DNA of 37,347 nt from a candidate division Hyd24-12 bacterium UBA5074 (GCA_002414865.1 DIAQ01000080.1:3188-40534); one strand, 5' to 3'. Counted from the first letter of the stretch, positions 9,499 through 17,979 are shown. Notes: generated by a model not told the origin, from the sequence alone. Numbers and translations: made by a program.

Positions 9499-9528
9499 CA
9501 GGGGTCAAAGTTCACTTTGTTAGAAAAC
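9499..9528 (+). repeat. Left terminal inverted repeat of the AT-rich element
   Basis: A 30-base arm that is the perfect reverse complement of 9690-9719. Beyond it the similarity continues as CCCAT after a 2-base offset. Confidence 0.9.
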
Positions 9529-9554
9529 ACCCATATATTTATGTAGCACTTATG

Positions 9555-9682
9555 ATTAGCTTGGTTTCTAACAGTGATGAATTGTTACACTCGTTGTTGG
9601 CGTGTGACAATGACAAACCAAGGATAATACGCTGAATGGCATCCTTGCTCAAACAGATGTAAAGTATTGTACCCAAGCTAAT
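9555..9682. repeat. Nested inverted repeats inside the AT-rich element
   Basis: ATTAGCTTGG at 9555-9564 pairs with CCAAGCTAAT at 9673-9682. CTTGGTTT at 9560-9567 pairs with AAACCAAG at 9615-9622. TTGTTACAC at 9582-9590 pairs with GTGTGACAA at 9602-9610 with one G-U or mismatch. The first two pairs share bases 9560-9564, so they are alternative folds. The inner two together make a branched hairpin with an 11-base apical loop. Confidence 0.65.
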
Positions 9683-9689
9683 TGCATGG

Positions 9690-9719
9690 GTTTTCTAACA
9701 AAGTGAACTTTGACCCCTG
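9690..9719 (-). repeat. Right terminal inverted repeat of the AT-rich element
   Basis: Perfect reverse complement of the left arm (9499-9528). Confidence 0.9.
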
Positions 9720-9722
9720 AGG

Positions 9723-9748
9723 AGGGAGCGGGGGTGCCCCCGCTCCCT
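9723..9748. terminator. Perfect GC-rich hairpin between the converging lptG and serC
   Basis: AGGGAGCGGGGG (9723-9734) and CCCCCGCTCCCT (9737-9748) form a 12-bp perfect stem around TG (practically a 4-base loop). Being symmetrical it can fold in transcripts of either strand. There is no U-tract on either side. Its place between two converging genes suggests a bidirectional terminator. Confidence 0.6.
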
Positions 9749-9751
9749 GTC

Positions 9752-9771
9752 CGATGGTCTGCGATGGTCTG
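9752..9771 (+). repeat. 10-bp tandem duplication
   Basis: CGATGGTCTG occurs twice in a row. It is non-coding, just downstream of serC (minus strand), with no evident function. The remaining intergenic sequence to 9797 shows nothing further. Confidence 0.6.
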
Positions 9772-9797
9772 TCGCCGGATGTGCCGGTGCTAGTGTG

Positions 9798-10880
9798 CTA
9801 GTTGGCCTTGTGGAATGCGTCCATGAACTCGGCCAGCTTCGCGGCGCCTTCGAGCGGCAGGGCGTTGTACATGGAGGCTCTGCATCCTCCGACGTCGCGA
9901 TGGCCCTTGAGGCCGATGAGCTGGTTCTTCTTGGCCTCGTCCAGGAACTTCTGCTCCAGCTCCTCAGTGGCGAGCCTGAACGTGAGGTTCATGATCGACC
10001 TGGACTCGGGCTGCACCGTTCCGCGGTAGAACCCGCCGCTGGAGTCGATCGCCTGGTAGACCAGGCCGGCCTTCTCGTTGTTGTTCTTCTCGATGGCCTC
10101 GAGGCCGCCCTTGGCCTTGACCCACTTCATGACCAGGCCGACGATGTAGATCGGGAAGACGGGCGGTGTGTTGAACAGGGAGTCCTTGCCCAGATGCGTC
10201 TTGTAGGACAGCATCGTGGGGATGCCGTCCTTGGCCTTCTCGACCCACGACTTGCGGATGATGACAGCGGTCACGCCGGCCGGGCCGATGTTCTTCTGGG
10301 CGCCGGCGTAGATCATGCCGAACCTGCCGAAATCGATCCGCCGGGACAGGAAATCGCTGGACATGTCGCAGACGAGGGGCACTGCCCCGGTCTCGGGGAA
10401 TTTCACCATGCGCGTGCCGAATATGGTGTTGTTGCTGGTCACATGAACGTATGCAGCTCCAGGCGTGAGCGAGAATTCGGTGGGAACCCTGTCGAACCCG
10501 GTGGCCTCGCTGGTGGCGGCTATGTTCACCTTGCCGAACAGCTTGGCTTCCTTGATGGCGCTCCTGGCCCAAACGCCGGTGTTCACATAGTCGGCAGTCT
10601 GGTCCTGCCCGAGGAAGTTGTAGGGCAACATGCAGAACTGCATGCTGGCACCGCCGCCGAGGAACAGCACCGCATACTCGTCGGAGGACAGGCCCATGAG
10701 CCCGAGCATGTCGTTCATGGCGTCATGCATCAGGCCTTCGAATTCCTTCGACCTGTGGGACATCTCCATGATGGACATGCCGAGGTTGTTGAAATTGACG
10801 GCCCCGACCGCGCTTTCCTTTATGACGTCGAATGGGAGAGTGGCGGGACCCGGGTTGAAGTTGATGACTCTGTCAGGCAT
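9798..10880 (-). CDS. serC: Phosphoserine aminotransferase
   Basis: A 360-residue protein matching SerC in length and along its whole course. It begins INFNPGPATLP, the typical SerC N-terminus, and has GGGASMQF for cofactor phosphate binding. The PLP lysine lies in YAGAQKNIGPAG at K196 (equivalent to K198 in E. coli). The C-terminal GLKGHRDVGGCRASMYNA segment is also conserved. It is a PLP fold-type I enzyme that converts 3-phosphohydroxypyruvate and glutamate to phosphoserine and 2-oxoglutarate in serine synthesis, and also acts in pyridoxine synthesis in some bacteria. Start ATG at 10880 has GGAGG five bases upstream. It is the last gene of the minus-strand block following ligA, 73 bp away, and may be cotranscribed. 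Confidence 0.97.
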   Translation of the reverse strand: MPDRVINFNPGPATLPFDVIKESAVGAVNFNNLGMSIMEMSHRSKEFEGLMHDAMNDMLGLMGLSSDEYAVLFLGGGASMQFCMLPYNFLGQDQTADYVNTGVWARSAIKEAKLFGKVNIAATSEATGFDRVPTEFSLTPGAAYVHVTSNNTIFGTRMVKFPETGAVPLVCDMSSDFLSRRIDFGRFGMIYAGAQKNIGPAGVTAVIIRKSWVEKAKDGIPTMLSYKTHLGKDSLFNTPPVFPIYIVGLVMKWVKAKGGLEAIEKNNNEKAGLVYQAIDSSGGFYRGTVQPESRSIMNLTFRLATEELEQKFLDEAKKNQLIGLKGHRDVGGCRASMYNALPLEGAAKLAEFMDAFHKAN

Positions 10881-10953
10881 TGTCGCCTCCCTGGATTGTG
10901 GAGAACGGTTCAGCTCGCGGAAATATCCTGGTCGGTCAAAGATACGCCTGCCG

Positions 10954-12987
10954 TCAGACGCCGGGCAAGGCCGCCCCGTCGCTTCCTGCGCGTCCGATCC
11001 GCTCGAGGAACCCTGCCTCGTCCACCGTCTCTATTCCGAGCGAAACGGCCTTCTCCAGCTTCGAGCCCGCCCCCGGTCCCGCCACCACCAGACCGGTCCT
11101 GGACGAGATCGTATCGGTGACTTTGGCGCCTGCCGCCTCGGCGAGGCTGCGCGCCTCCTCACGGCTCATCGAGAGAGCCCCGGTGAATACCACGATCAGG
11201 CCGGAAAGCGGCCCGCGGTGCCTCGCAGGGCTGCCGGCGGCGACCATCGTCAGCCCCGCCTCCCGGAGCCTCCCGATGCCTCCGGCGGTCACTGGATTGG
11301 TGAAGAACGCCCGGAGCGACGAGGCCAGGACGGGACCGACCCCCTCCACCTCCATAAGCTCCTCCTGAGATGCCGAGGAGAGCTCATCCATGCTCCCGAA
11401 GGCGGTGGCGAGCGCGGATGCGACGACCCGTCCCACGCCGGGGATCCCCAGCCCGCAGAGCACACGCGAGAGGTCGGCGTTCATGCTGCCGACGATGCTC
11501 TCCACCAGTTTGGCGGCCGACCTGGCGCCCATGCGCTCCATGCCTGAAAGAGCCGTCGCATCCAGCCTGTAGATGTCCGAGAGGCTGGAGACCAGCCCGG
11601 ACTCCACGAGCCTGTCTGCCAGCATCTCGCCGATGCCTGCGATGTCGAGCGTTTCGCGCGAAGCCCAGTGGATGATCCCCTCCTTCAGCATCGCCGGACA
11701 GGACGGGTTCATGCAGCGATGGGCGGCCTCGCCTTCGGGTCGCGTGACCGGGCCCGAGCAGACGGGGCAGAGGTCGGGAAATGGCACGGGAGGCTCCCTG
11801 CGCCCGCCGGGGTTGCCCAGCGACCTGACTATCTCGGGGATCACATCGCCCGCACGCCTGACGACCACCAGGTCGCCGGGCCTGACATCCTTGCGGTTCA
11901 TCTCGTCTTCGTTGTGGAGCGTCGCCCTCGAGACGGTGACGCCGCCGACGGAGACAGGCTCCAGGTTCGCAACCGGGGTTATCCTGCCTGTCCTGCCCAC
12001 CCCGAACTCGAGCGAGACCACGCGAGTGGCGACCTCGGCAGGGTTGAACTTCCAGGCCACCGCCCACCTGGGGGCGTGAGACAGGCTGCCCATCCGCGAG
12101 GCCAGCTCGAAATCATCGAGCTTGACCACCATGCCGTCTATCTCCCAGGGGAGGTCCGCCCTCCTTCGCTCGAGGGATTCCCGCACCGCGAGGACTTCCT
12201 CCACACCCCTGCATGACCGGTTTTCCGCGCTCACGGGGAAGCCAAGGCCTTCCAGGAAGCCGAGCAGAGCTGTCTGGGTCGCGATGCCCGCGGGCGGCAC
12301 GGCGCAGGCGTAGGCGACGAAGGAGAGCGGGCGGGAGGCGGTGATCCTGCTGTCGAGCTGCCTGAGAGAGCCTGAGGCGGCGTTCCGGGGATTTGCGAAC
12401 GACTTCTCGCCGGCCGCCTCCCTTCGGGCGTTCAGTGCCGCGAAGCCGGCCTTCGTGAAGAGAACCTCGCCTCTCACCGACAACCCGTCTGCGCCGGGGC
12501 CGTCGCAGTGAAGCGGTATGTCGTTGATGGTCCTCGCATTGGGCGTGATGTCCTCACCCACGCTGCCGTCGCCCCTGGTCGCGGCCTGGACGAGGACTCC
12601 CGCAGCGTATCTGATCGATACGGCCAGCCCGTCGAACTTGGGCTCGACGGAATAGGAGGGAGGAGACTGAAGGCCGAGCTCCTTCGTCAGCCGGGCTTCG
12701 AACGCCCTGAACTCTCCCTCGCTGAACACGTTGTCGAGGCTGAGCATGGGCGGGTCGTGCCGCACCGCTCCAAAGCTCTCGACCGGAGTCGAGCCCACCC
12801 TGGAAGTCGGGGAATCCGGGGTCCTCAGCGACGGATGCTGGGACTCCAGCTCACGGAGGCGCCTCACGAGAGCGTCGTACTCCTCGTCAGACACCTCGTT
12901 GCGGTTATCGCGGTAATAGAGCCGCGAATAGTGCTCGATGAGCGCGCGGAGCTCGCCCGCTTCGGCAGCGGCGGACCTGTCCTTCAT
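10954..12987 (-). CDS. ligA: NAD-dependent DNA ligase
   Basis: A 677-residue protein of normal LigA length. The Ia domain is at the N-terminus. Adenylation lysine K117 lies in the motif EPKFDGLAVSIRY. The OB fold follows. A four-cysteine zinc finger (CPVCSGP...CMNPSCPA) lies near residues 405-430. Helix-hairpin-helix repeats span roughly 440-580 and include the GLGIPGVGR and VEGVGPVLA motifs. A C-terminal BRCT domain (about 590-670) contains GLIVVFTGALS. It seals nicks using NAD+, joining Okazaki fragments and completing repair. The ATG at 12987 overlaps the upstream GH57 stop as ATGA, so the two are translationally coupled despite unrelated functions. Confidence 0.97.
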   Translation of the reverse strand: MKDRSAAAEAGELRALIEHYSRLYYRDNRNEVSDEEYDALVRRLRELESQHPSLRTPDSPTSRVGSTPVESFGAVRHDPPMLSLDNVFSEGEFRAFEARLTKELGLQSPPSYSVEPKFDGLAVSIRYAAGVLVQAATRGDGSVGEDITPNARTINDIPLHCDGPGADGLSVRGEVLFTKAGFAALNARREAAGEKSFANPRNAASGSLRQLDSRITASRPLSFVAYACAVPPAGIATQTALLGFLEGLGFPVSAENRSCRGVEEVLAVRESLERRRADLPWEIDGMVVKLDDFELASRMGSLSHAPRWAVAWKFNPAEVATRVVSLEFGVGRTGRITPVANLEPVSVGGVTVSRATLHNEDEMNRKDVRPGDLVVVRRAGDVIPEIVRSLGNPGGRREPPVPFPDLCPVCSGPVTRPEGEAAHRCMNPSCPAMLKEGIIHWASRETLDIAGIGEMLADRLVESGLVSSLSDIYRLDATALSGMERMGARSAAKLVESIVGSMNADLSRVLCGLGIPGVGRVVASALATAFGSMDELSSASQEELMEVEGVGPVLASSLRAFFTNPVTAGGIGRLREAGLTMVAAGSPARHRGPLSGLIVVFTGALSMSREEARSLAEAAGAKVTDTISSRTGLVVAGPGAGSKLEKAVSLGIETVDEAGFLERIGRAGSDGAALPGV

Positions 12988-15026
12988 CCCAGGTCCCCCA
13001 GTTCCATCCGGAACTCCAGAACGCCCCCCGACCTGGCTCCCGGCGAGAGCAGGAGCGCCATCCCCTGATGGACGCGCTCGTAACCCTTCTCGGACCTGTT
13101 CACCGAGTCCAGGGGCATGTGAGCCACCTCCAGGAACGCCGGAGAGGTAATCCTGATCCTCACCTTCCTCCAGCCGTCCTCCACGACAAGGTCATGGCAG
13201 ATGCCTGTCCCGGCGACGCCCGTCCTCACGGAGTCGGAGGATCCGAGCTTCACGAACCGGTCGTCCTCCCCTCCCGTGAGGAGGTTGAAGCACATCTCGC
13301 ATGCGGCGATCCTGCCGTCCAGGCCCTGCGCCGAGCTCCGGAAGACGAACACCGGCTTCGAGAGGTCGAGCGTGATCCGCTTCTCGATATGCCCCGCTCC
13401 TGAAGGAAGAGAGCAGGACATCATGAGGTGGTCCCCGTTCCTCTCGACGGACGGCTGCGCACCGGGCTCCTCCGGCGCCTCGACCGACGGCGAGCAGGAG
13501 AACCACGCCTCACGGCCATCGTCCCGCGGAAGCAGGATCGTGCGGAAGGAGACCCTCCTGTAGCTGTCCAGGACGAGCCTCGATGCGAGACCCGCCTCCG
13601 TGGACGGCAGCTTCGAATGGATCGTCCGCACCCGGCTCCCACCGTCGTCGGCGTCGGAGATATCGGCGTGATAGGCCTCCCGCCTCCTGGTGAGGACATG
13701 GCCGAGGGGGACGGGCGCCCGCCCGGCGGGGAGGAAGGTCAGCTCGCTCACGGTTAGTCCGGCTCCGGCCTTCACGAGCACCGAGAGCGACCGGGTGAGG
13801 ACGTGCACCTCGTCAGCGCCGTCACAGTCGATGTCGGCTGCGGTCACCCTGGGGAGATCGCCGGTCACCTCCGCCGCCCGCCGCTCGGCTGAGGAGAGCT
13901 CGCTCCAGACGGCATCGCGCAGATGGGGGAGATAGAGGCCGCCGAACACGCCGTGCCAGTATGCGCAATTGCACTGGCTCCGCCAGAAGTGACGGAGGGC
14001 CTCGGGGTCGCCGGAGGCCTTCACGGCCTTTTCTGCATGCAGGACCCGTTTATGGAGCTCGTTGGACTCGGGGTATTTCGAGAGGAAGTTGCGCCAGAAG
14101 CCGCCCCTGAGCAGACGGCGCATCCTGTCGGAAGCCTCCCGGGACAGCCCGGAAGTCAGTGAAGCGACCTCCTCCTGCACCGAAGGCGGGAGGGTCCACT
14201 CGCCCATCTCCGAGTAGCTCGCAGCGGGTATGTACACGGGACCTTCGGCCTTCAGGGCGGCAACGGCCTCCGACGGGGTTACGGACTCGATCCAGCCGGC
14301 CTTCTCGACCTCGTCGAAGAACGAGTCGATCCAGCCCCTGTCCCAGCAGAGTTCCTTCGTCCCCGGCCAGACCCCGAACTTCTCGCCGTCGTCTCCATAG
14401 AAGGCGAGCCCGGTCCCGGCGCCCTCCATGCGCCTCAGGAGATCGATCACATCGCCCGGCGGATCGAACGGGATGGCGTATCTCAGAGACTTGCTGCTCG
14501 CGAGGAGAACCAGCCTGTTGCCGTTGTCCTCGGTGAGGAAGGGCCTGCCGGTCCGGTCCTCGGGCACGCCGGCGAGAACCAGGTGGGTGTCGTCGACGAC
14601 GGCGTACGAGATGCCGGTGCCGGCCAGGAGAGAGGGGATCGAGGGCTCCCAGACCCTCTCCGTGAGCCAGAGGCCCTTGGGTCGGACTCCCGAGAACCCT
14701 TCCAGCAGATCTCCTAAGGCGGCTATCTGGGCCTTGATGTCGTTCCTGCGGAAGATCGGCAGAAGGGGCTCGAAATACCCGCTCGAGAGGAGCTCGATCC
14801 TCCCCTCCCCGGCCAGCCGCGCCATCTTCTCCAGATAGGCCGGCCTGCGGTTCTGCATCCATTCGATCAGGCAGCCGGAGGTGTGGAGTCCCGCCCGGAT
14901 GCCGGGATGTCTCGACAGGCAGTCGAGCAGCGGCTCGTAGCAGTCGGTGCAGGCTCTCTCGAAAACCTCGTCGAAATTGCCTGCGGGCTGATGATTGTGG
15001 AAGCAGAGGCACAGCCGCAGCGGCAT
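12984..15026 (-). CDS. Glycoside hydrolase family 57, 4-alpha-glucanotransferase/alpha-amylase-like
   Basis: A 680-residue GH57 enzyme. It begins with the family motif HNHQP (residues 10-14) and has GLHTSGCLIEWM near 47-58. E123 in WLTERVWEP matches the catalytic nucleophile of Thermococcus litoralis 4-alpha-glucanotransferase by position and context. The acid/base aspartate falls in YGDDGEKFG (D212/D213). The C-terminal half is beta-rich, as in the domains following the GH57 barrel in that enzyme (659 residues). No signal peptide is visible, so it should act in the cytoplasm on glycogen or maltodextrins. Substrate and transfer-versus-hydrolysis preference cannot be read from the sequence. 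It starts 2 bp after the lipoprotein gene and overlaps ligA by 4 bp. Confidence 0.9.
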   Translation of the reverse strand: MPLRLCLCFHNHQPAGNFDEVFERACTDCYEPLLDCLSRHPGIRAGLHTSGCLIEWMQNRRPAYLEKMARLAGEGRIELLSSGYFEPLLPIFRRNDIKAQIAALGDLLEGFSGVRPKGLWLTERVWEPSIPSLLAGTGISYAVVDDTHLVLAGVPEDRTGRPFLTEDNGNRLVLLASSKSLRYAIPFDPPGDVIDLLRRMEGAGTGLAFYGDDGEKFGVWPGTKELCWDRGWIDSFFDEVEKAGWIESVTPSEAVAALKAEGPVYIPAASYSEMGEWTLPPSVQEEVASLTSGLSREASDRMRRLLRGGFWRNFLSKYPESNELHKRVLHAEKAVKASGDPEALRHFWRSQCNCAYWHGVFGGLYLPHLRDAVWSELSSAERRAAEVTGDLPRVTAADIDCDGADEVHVLTRSLSVLVKAGAGLTVSELTFLPAGRAPVPLGHVLTRRREAYHADISDADDGGSRVRTIHSKLPSTEAGLASRLVLDSYRRVSFRTILLPRDDGREAWFSCSPSVEAPEEPGAQPSVERNGDHLMMSCSLPSGAGHIEKRITLDLSKPVFVFRSSAQGLDGRIAACEMCFNLLTGGEDDRFVKLGSSDSVRTGVAGTGICHDLVVEDGWRKVRIRITSPAFLEVAHMPLDSVNRSEKGYERVHQGMALLLSPGARSGGVLEFRMELGDLG

Positions 15027-15028
15027 GA

Positions 15029-17209
15029 CTACGGCACCCGACCCTGTCTTTCATAGGTGATGTCGGCGGGTACTGTCAGGTCCGGCCACAGCCTTATGCC
15101 CTCGAGCCTCCCGGCCCATGAGTAGACGGGGGCGGAGTATCTCCCCCTGGAGTCGGGACCCGTCAGGTAGTCCTCGTAGGACACGCCGCTCGAAAAGATC
15201 AGGGAGGCCCTGTCGGGAGCCAGCGGGAAGCCGGGGCCGGGTTGGAGCTGCTCGAGCCTCAGGTACACCCTGTCGGCGGAGTCCGCCCATTCGACCCTTA
15301 TCTGAGGAACTCCCGGCAGGTAGAGCCAGCTCCAGAAGAAGTCCTCCATGGTGGCGGAAAGGTAGCATGCGGAGGCGATCCGTCCGTAGCCGTACCCGGA
15401 ATGCCTCATGTTCCCCAGGGCTCTGCCGAGACCGTAGTCGAATCCCGGAATCTCGGAGGAGAACAGTGCCAGGACCAGCGGAGCCTTTCCGAGAAGCACC
15501 GGCTCGGCAAGAGGAGAACTGAGCAGCGCAGGGTCGCCCACCGAGTACTCGATGCCCCCCGCCGTCTCGCAGGCATTCAGGTAATAGAGGCGGAGAGATT
15601 CTAGGAGGCTGTCGGCGGAGCCCGCCGTCCCCCAGTCGCGCTCGAAGAGGTAGACCGAATAGGTGCTCAGCGCGGCCGAGATGTCTTCGGGCAGATATGT
15701 GGAGAGCAGGAACATGGCTTCCGCCGAGCGCGCGACGAGCGCCGCCGAGCGGGGCCGGAGCCCCGAGGACAGCGAGTCGGCCCATCTGTCGTGCGATGCC
15801 AGCGAGGTGACGAGACCTGGGGAGATCAGGAGGCATCCGGGGCCTATCGCGGACACGGGCGTTCCGGGGTTTTCGAGAAGCACGACGTCGAACCGGGCCC
15901 CTTCGAATCCGAATTCGTTCCATAGCGTTGCGGCAAGCCTGTCGATCCAGAGCGCCGCTTCATCCGCCTGCCCGCGTTCTATGGAGCTGCTGCAGACGAG
16001 AAGCGTCCTTCCGTCGGCCAGCGCCCTCTCGTCGAAATGCCCCGCCGCCCAGGGCAGCGGAGGGACCAGCCCGCCCTCGGGAGAGGAGTAGTCGTAGGTG
16101 GTCAATCCCTCGCTGCTGGACGACCCCGTCAGGGGGAGCGGACAGTAGAAGTCCGTCTCGCGCGGCACCGTTGCCGAGAAGGTGACCGACGAGGGTATCG
16201 AGGCGCCCGGGTAGAACCACTCGCCCGCGCTGAAGGACGAGGAGAGCCTGACCTGGCACTTCACGAACCCGTCCCTCTCGCAGTAGAACCCGTCGAAGGA
16301 GGCGGTGTAGACTCCCCGGAACAGGCCGCTGGAGGAATCGGGGACGCAGAGGAGGGAGTCTATCTCGCGGAAGCATTCCCCCTCGAGCGCGGCTATCCCC
16401 TCCGGCGCATCGGAATCGAGGTGCGGGAGACGGAAGCGGACCCCGCTCATCGAGGTGAGCCTGAAATCGACCGACAAGCTGTCGCACACGGAAAGGGTCA
16501 TGCTCCCGGGATCCACCGAGATGCTGAGGTGATGATCGATGGCGGGCGGCGGCACCACGTCCTGGCTCTCTATCTCCGAACGGATCTGGTCCGCCGAGCG
16601 CGACGATAGCTCCACCCGCCTGAGGCCCTGCCAGGGTTCGACGGCGGCCGAGGCCAGGATGTGCTGCACCACGGGCAGAAGGGTGCGTGGAGATTCGCTC
16701 GGAGCGGAAGCCTGGAGCACCAGCACCTCTCCTGATCCCCTTGGCCAGAGCCGTTCCACATATGAGGTGTCGTCGAGGGAATACATGACCGAGGAAAACT
16801 CCGAATCCCCCTCGACCCTCGCCGGGATGAAAGCCGATTCGACATTCGATGCGCCCGTGATGGTAAGGTCGGCAGCCCTTCCATCCGCCGTTCCGTCGCT
16901 GCAGAGAGCGAGGAACACGGAGAACCCGACCCGCCCCGAGGGCAGTATCGCGCGGGCTGTGGAGCCGCCTTCGGTCTTCGAAGAGTCGGAGATGGAGCCG
17001 GACGGGGCTTCGATGGAGACCCAGGTGGCCTTTCCCGCGAACAGCCTGGCCGTGTCGCCGGTTCTCGTGCCGGAGGAACCCCCGCAGGAAGCCGATGCCA
17101 TGCATATGGCGGCAGCAGCGGCCAGACAGGCGGAACCATGGCCGGATGCTCTCGAGATCGGTGCGAATGGGCCTCTGCGGATCGTAAGACCTCCGGATTC
17201 CGACGGCAA
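15029..17209 (-). CDS. Putative lipoprotein with degenerate M1-peptidase-like region
   Basis: A 726-residue protein with a long, Arg-containing N-terminus, a hydrophobic stretch (SACLAAAAAICMASAS) and a lipobox-type cysteine near residue 42 followed by GGSSG. It is probably an envelope lipoprotein. The middle is beta-rich. From about residue 390 the order of segments (TLWNEFGFEG..., an IGPGCLLISPGL stretch, then helices containing AALSTYSVYLFE) resembles the M1 aminopeptidase core. However, no HExxH zinc motif is present: the corresponding stretch reads ARSAEAMFLLS. It could be a pseudo-enzyme with a binding role; the family assignment is inference. The start is uncertain: TTG at 17209 lacks a good ribosome-binding site, and no ATG or GTG in frame lies before the signal. 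It is the first gene of the block running to serC. Confidence 0.6.
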   Translation of the reverse strand: MPSESGGLTIRRGPFAPISRASGHGSACLAAAAAICMASASCGGSSGTRTGDTARLFAGKATWVSIEAPSGSISDSSKTEGGSTARAILPSGRVGFSVFLALCSDGTADGRAADLTITGASNVESAFIPARVEGDSEFSSVMYSLDDTSYVERLWPRGSGEVLVLQASAPSESPRTLLPVVQHILASAAVEPWQGLRRVELSSRSADQIRSEIESQDVVPPPAIDHHLSISVDPGSMTLSVCDSLSVDFRLTSMSGVRFRLPHLDSDAPEGIAALEGECFREIDSLLCVPDSSSGLFRGVYTASFDGFYCERDGFVKCQVRLSSSFSAGEWFYPGASIPSSVTFSATVPRETDFYCPLPLTGSSSSEGLTTYDYSSPEGGLVPPLPWAAGHFDERALADGRTLLVCSSSIERGQADEAALWIDRLAATLWNEFGFEGARFDVVLLENPGTPVSAIGPGCLLISPGLVTSLASHDRWADSLSSGLRPRSAALVARSAEAMFLLSTYLPEDISAALSTYSVYLFERDWGTAGSADSLLESLRLYYLNACETAGGIEYSVGDPALLSSPLAEPVLLGKAPLVLALFSSEIPGFDYGLGRALGNMRHSGYGYGRIASACYLSATMEDFFWSWLYLPGVPQIRVEWADSADRVYLRLEQLQPGPGFPLAPDRASLIFSSGVSYEDYLTGPDSRGRYSAPVYSWAGRLEGIRLWPDLTVPADITYERQGRVP

Positions 17210-17304
17210 GCTATTCTATACGGGCCCCGAGGGCAGGGGCAAGCCGGTGTTGACGCGCGCCCGCCGCATCGGCACATTGCTCCGAAACGGAAGGAACCCC
17301 CTTG

Positions 17305-17979
17305 ATGATACTACCGCTCGTGACAACCGCCGGCATACAGGACAAGCTGGGCAAGGTCCTCATAGCGGGTTTCTTCGCCGGCATCACGATAGCGGCACTC
17401 GTCCTCCTCCAGATGCTCGGCGCCCGGCTCTACAACAGGCTCACCGAATCGGGCAGGAAGGCGCCGCTGATCTTCGGCGCCATCGCTCTATCCCTCGGCA
17501 TCGCGGGATTGCTCCTGGGGTCGTTCCTGCACGGCAGCATGGCTCTGCTGGTAGGCCTGACCGCCGGCTTCCTGGTATGGGCATCCCTCGGGGAGATCGG
17601 CGAGCAGCTCGGTTATGTCTCAACTCTCTCCAGATCGGCCGTGCCGCTCTTCCTCTGCTTCTTCGCCCTTTGGCTCATCGGCTTCCTCTTCCGCGGCATA
17701 CCCATAGCGCTGACCATGGGTCTGGGCTACCCGGTCTGCATCTGGGGTCTTCAGCTCGTCAGGGTGCGCGTGCTGGCCAAGTGGGGGCCTTCCTCGCTCG
17801 CGGCGACGATACTGGCCCTGGCCTGCTCGGCGGTCGCGGGAGGAGGGCTTGCACTCGGCATGGCAGGCAGCACGCCGCTAACCGGAATCGTCGGCGGAGT
17901 CGTTTTCGCCATGGCCGGATGGTCAACCGTCGAGATCATCTGGGAGAAGGGCATGGCCAGGAAACCCTGGCACCGCTAG
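17305..17979 (+). CDS. Unrecognised multi-pass membrane protein
   Basis: About 224 residues with roughly six hydrophobic segments: near 17-37, 54-72, 74-92, 111-130, 134-150 and 160-205 (the last may be two helices). I do not recognise the family. The second half is rich in Gly/Ala/Leu and ends in a short basic tail (KPWHR). The start is ATG at 17305, with AAGGAA about eight bases upstream; TTG at 17302 in the same frame is an alternative. It stands alone on the plus strand between two minus-strand blocks. Its TAG stop shares the CTAG palindrome with the converging gene at 17976. Transport or envelope roles are possible, but nothing in the sequence specifies one. Confidence 0.75.
   Translation: MILPLVTTAGIQDKLGKVLIAGFFAGITIAALVLLQMLGARLYNRLTESGRKAPLIFGAIALSLGIAGLLLGSFLHGSMALLVGLTAGFLVWASLGEIGEQLGYVSTLSRSAVPLFLCFFALWLIGFLFRGIPIALTMGLGYPVCIWGLQLVRVRVLAKWGPSSLAATILALACSAVAGGGLALGMAGSTPLTGIVGGVVFAMAGWSTVEIIWEKGMARKPWHR

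Larger units (their letters stand above)
9499..9719. mobile_element. Palindromic AT-rich element with 30-bp perfect terminal inverted repeats (MITE/REP-like)
   Basis: Bases 9499-9528 (starting CAGGGGTCAAAG, ending TTAGAAAAC) are the exact reverse complement of 9690-9719. The 221-bp unit is strikingly AT-rich against its GC-rich surroundings, contains no credible gene, and sits directly after the lptG stop. A second inverted pair (9555-9564 with 9673-9682) and an inner hairpin lie inside. TGA occurs on both sides (9496-9498 and 9718-9720), compatible with a 3-bp target duplication, although the left copy is also the lptG stop. Size, ends and composition fit a non-autonomous transposable unit. 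The GGGGTCA-type ends recall short palindromes moved by Y1 tyrosine (IS200/RAYT-like) transposases, but that is an impression, not a match. No transposase is present here. Confidence 0.75.

Noticed and set aside
9237..9635. Open frame running from lptG into the AT-rich element
   Set aside because: Out of frame with lptG and low-complexity in its first part. The AT-rich part shows no coding character.
9690..9719. Possible integron attC site (CTAACAAAG-type ends)
   Set aside because: The ends do not fit the attC core pattern (RYYYAAC/GTTRRRY), and 30-bp perfect inverted termini with no integrase or cassette array speak for a transposon-like unit.
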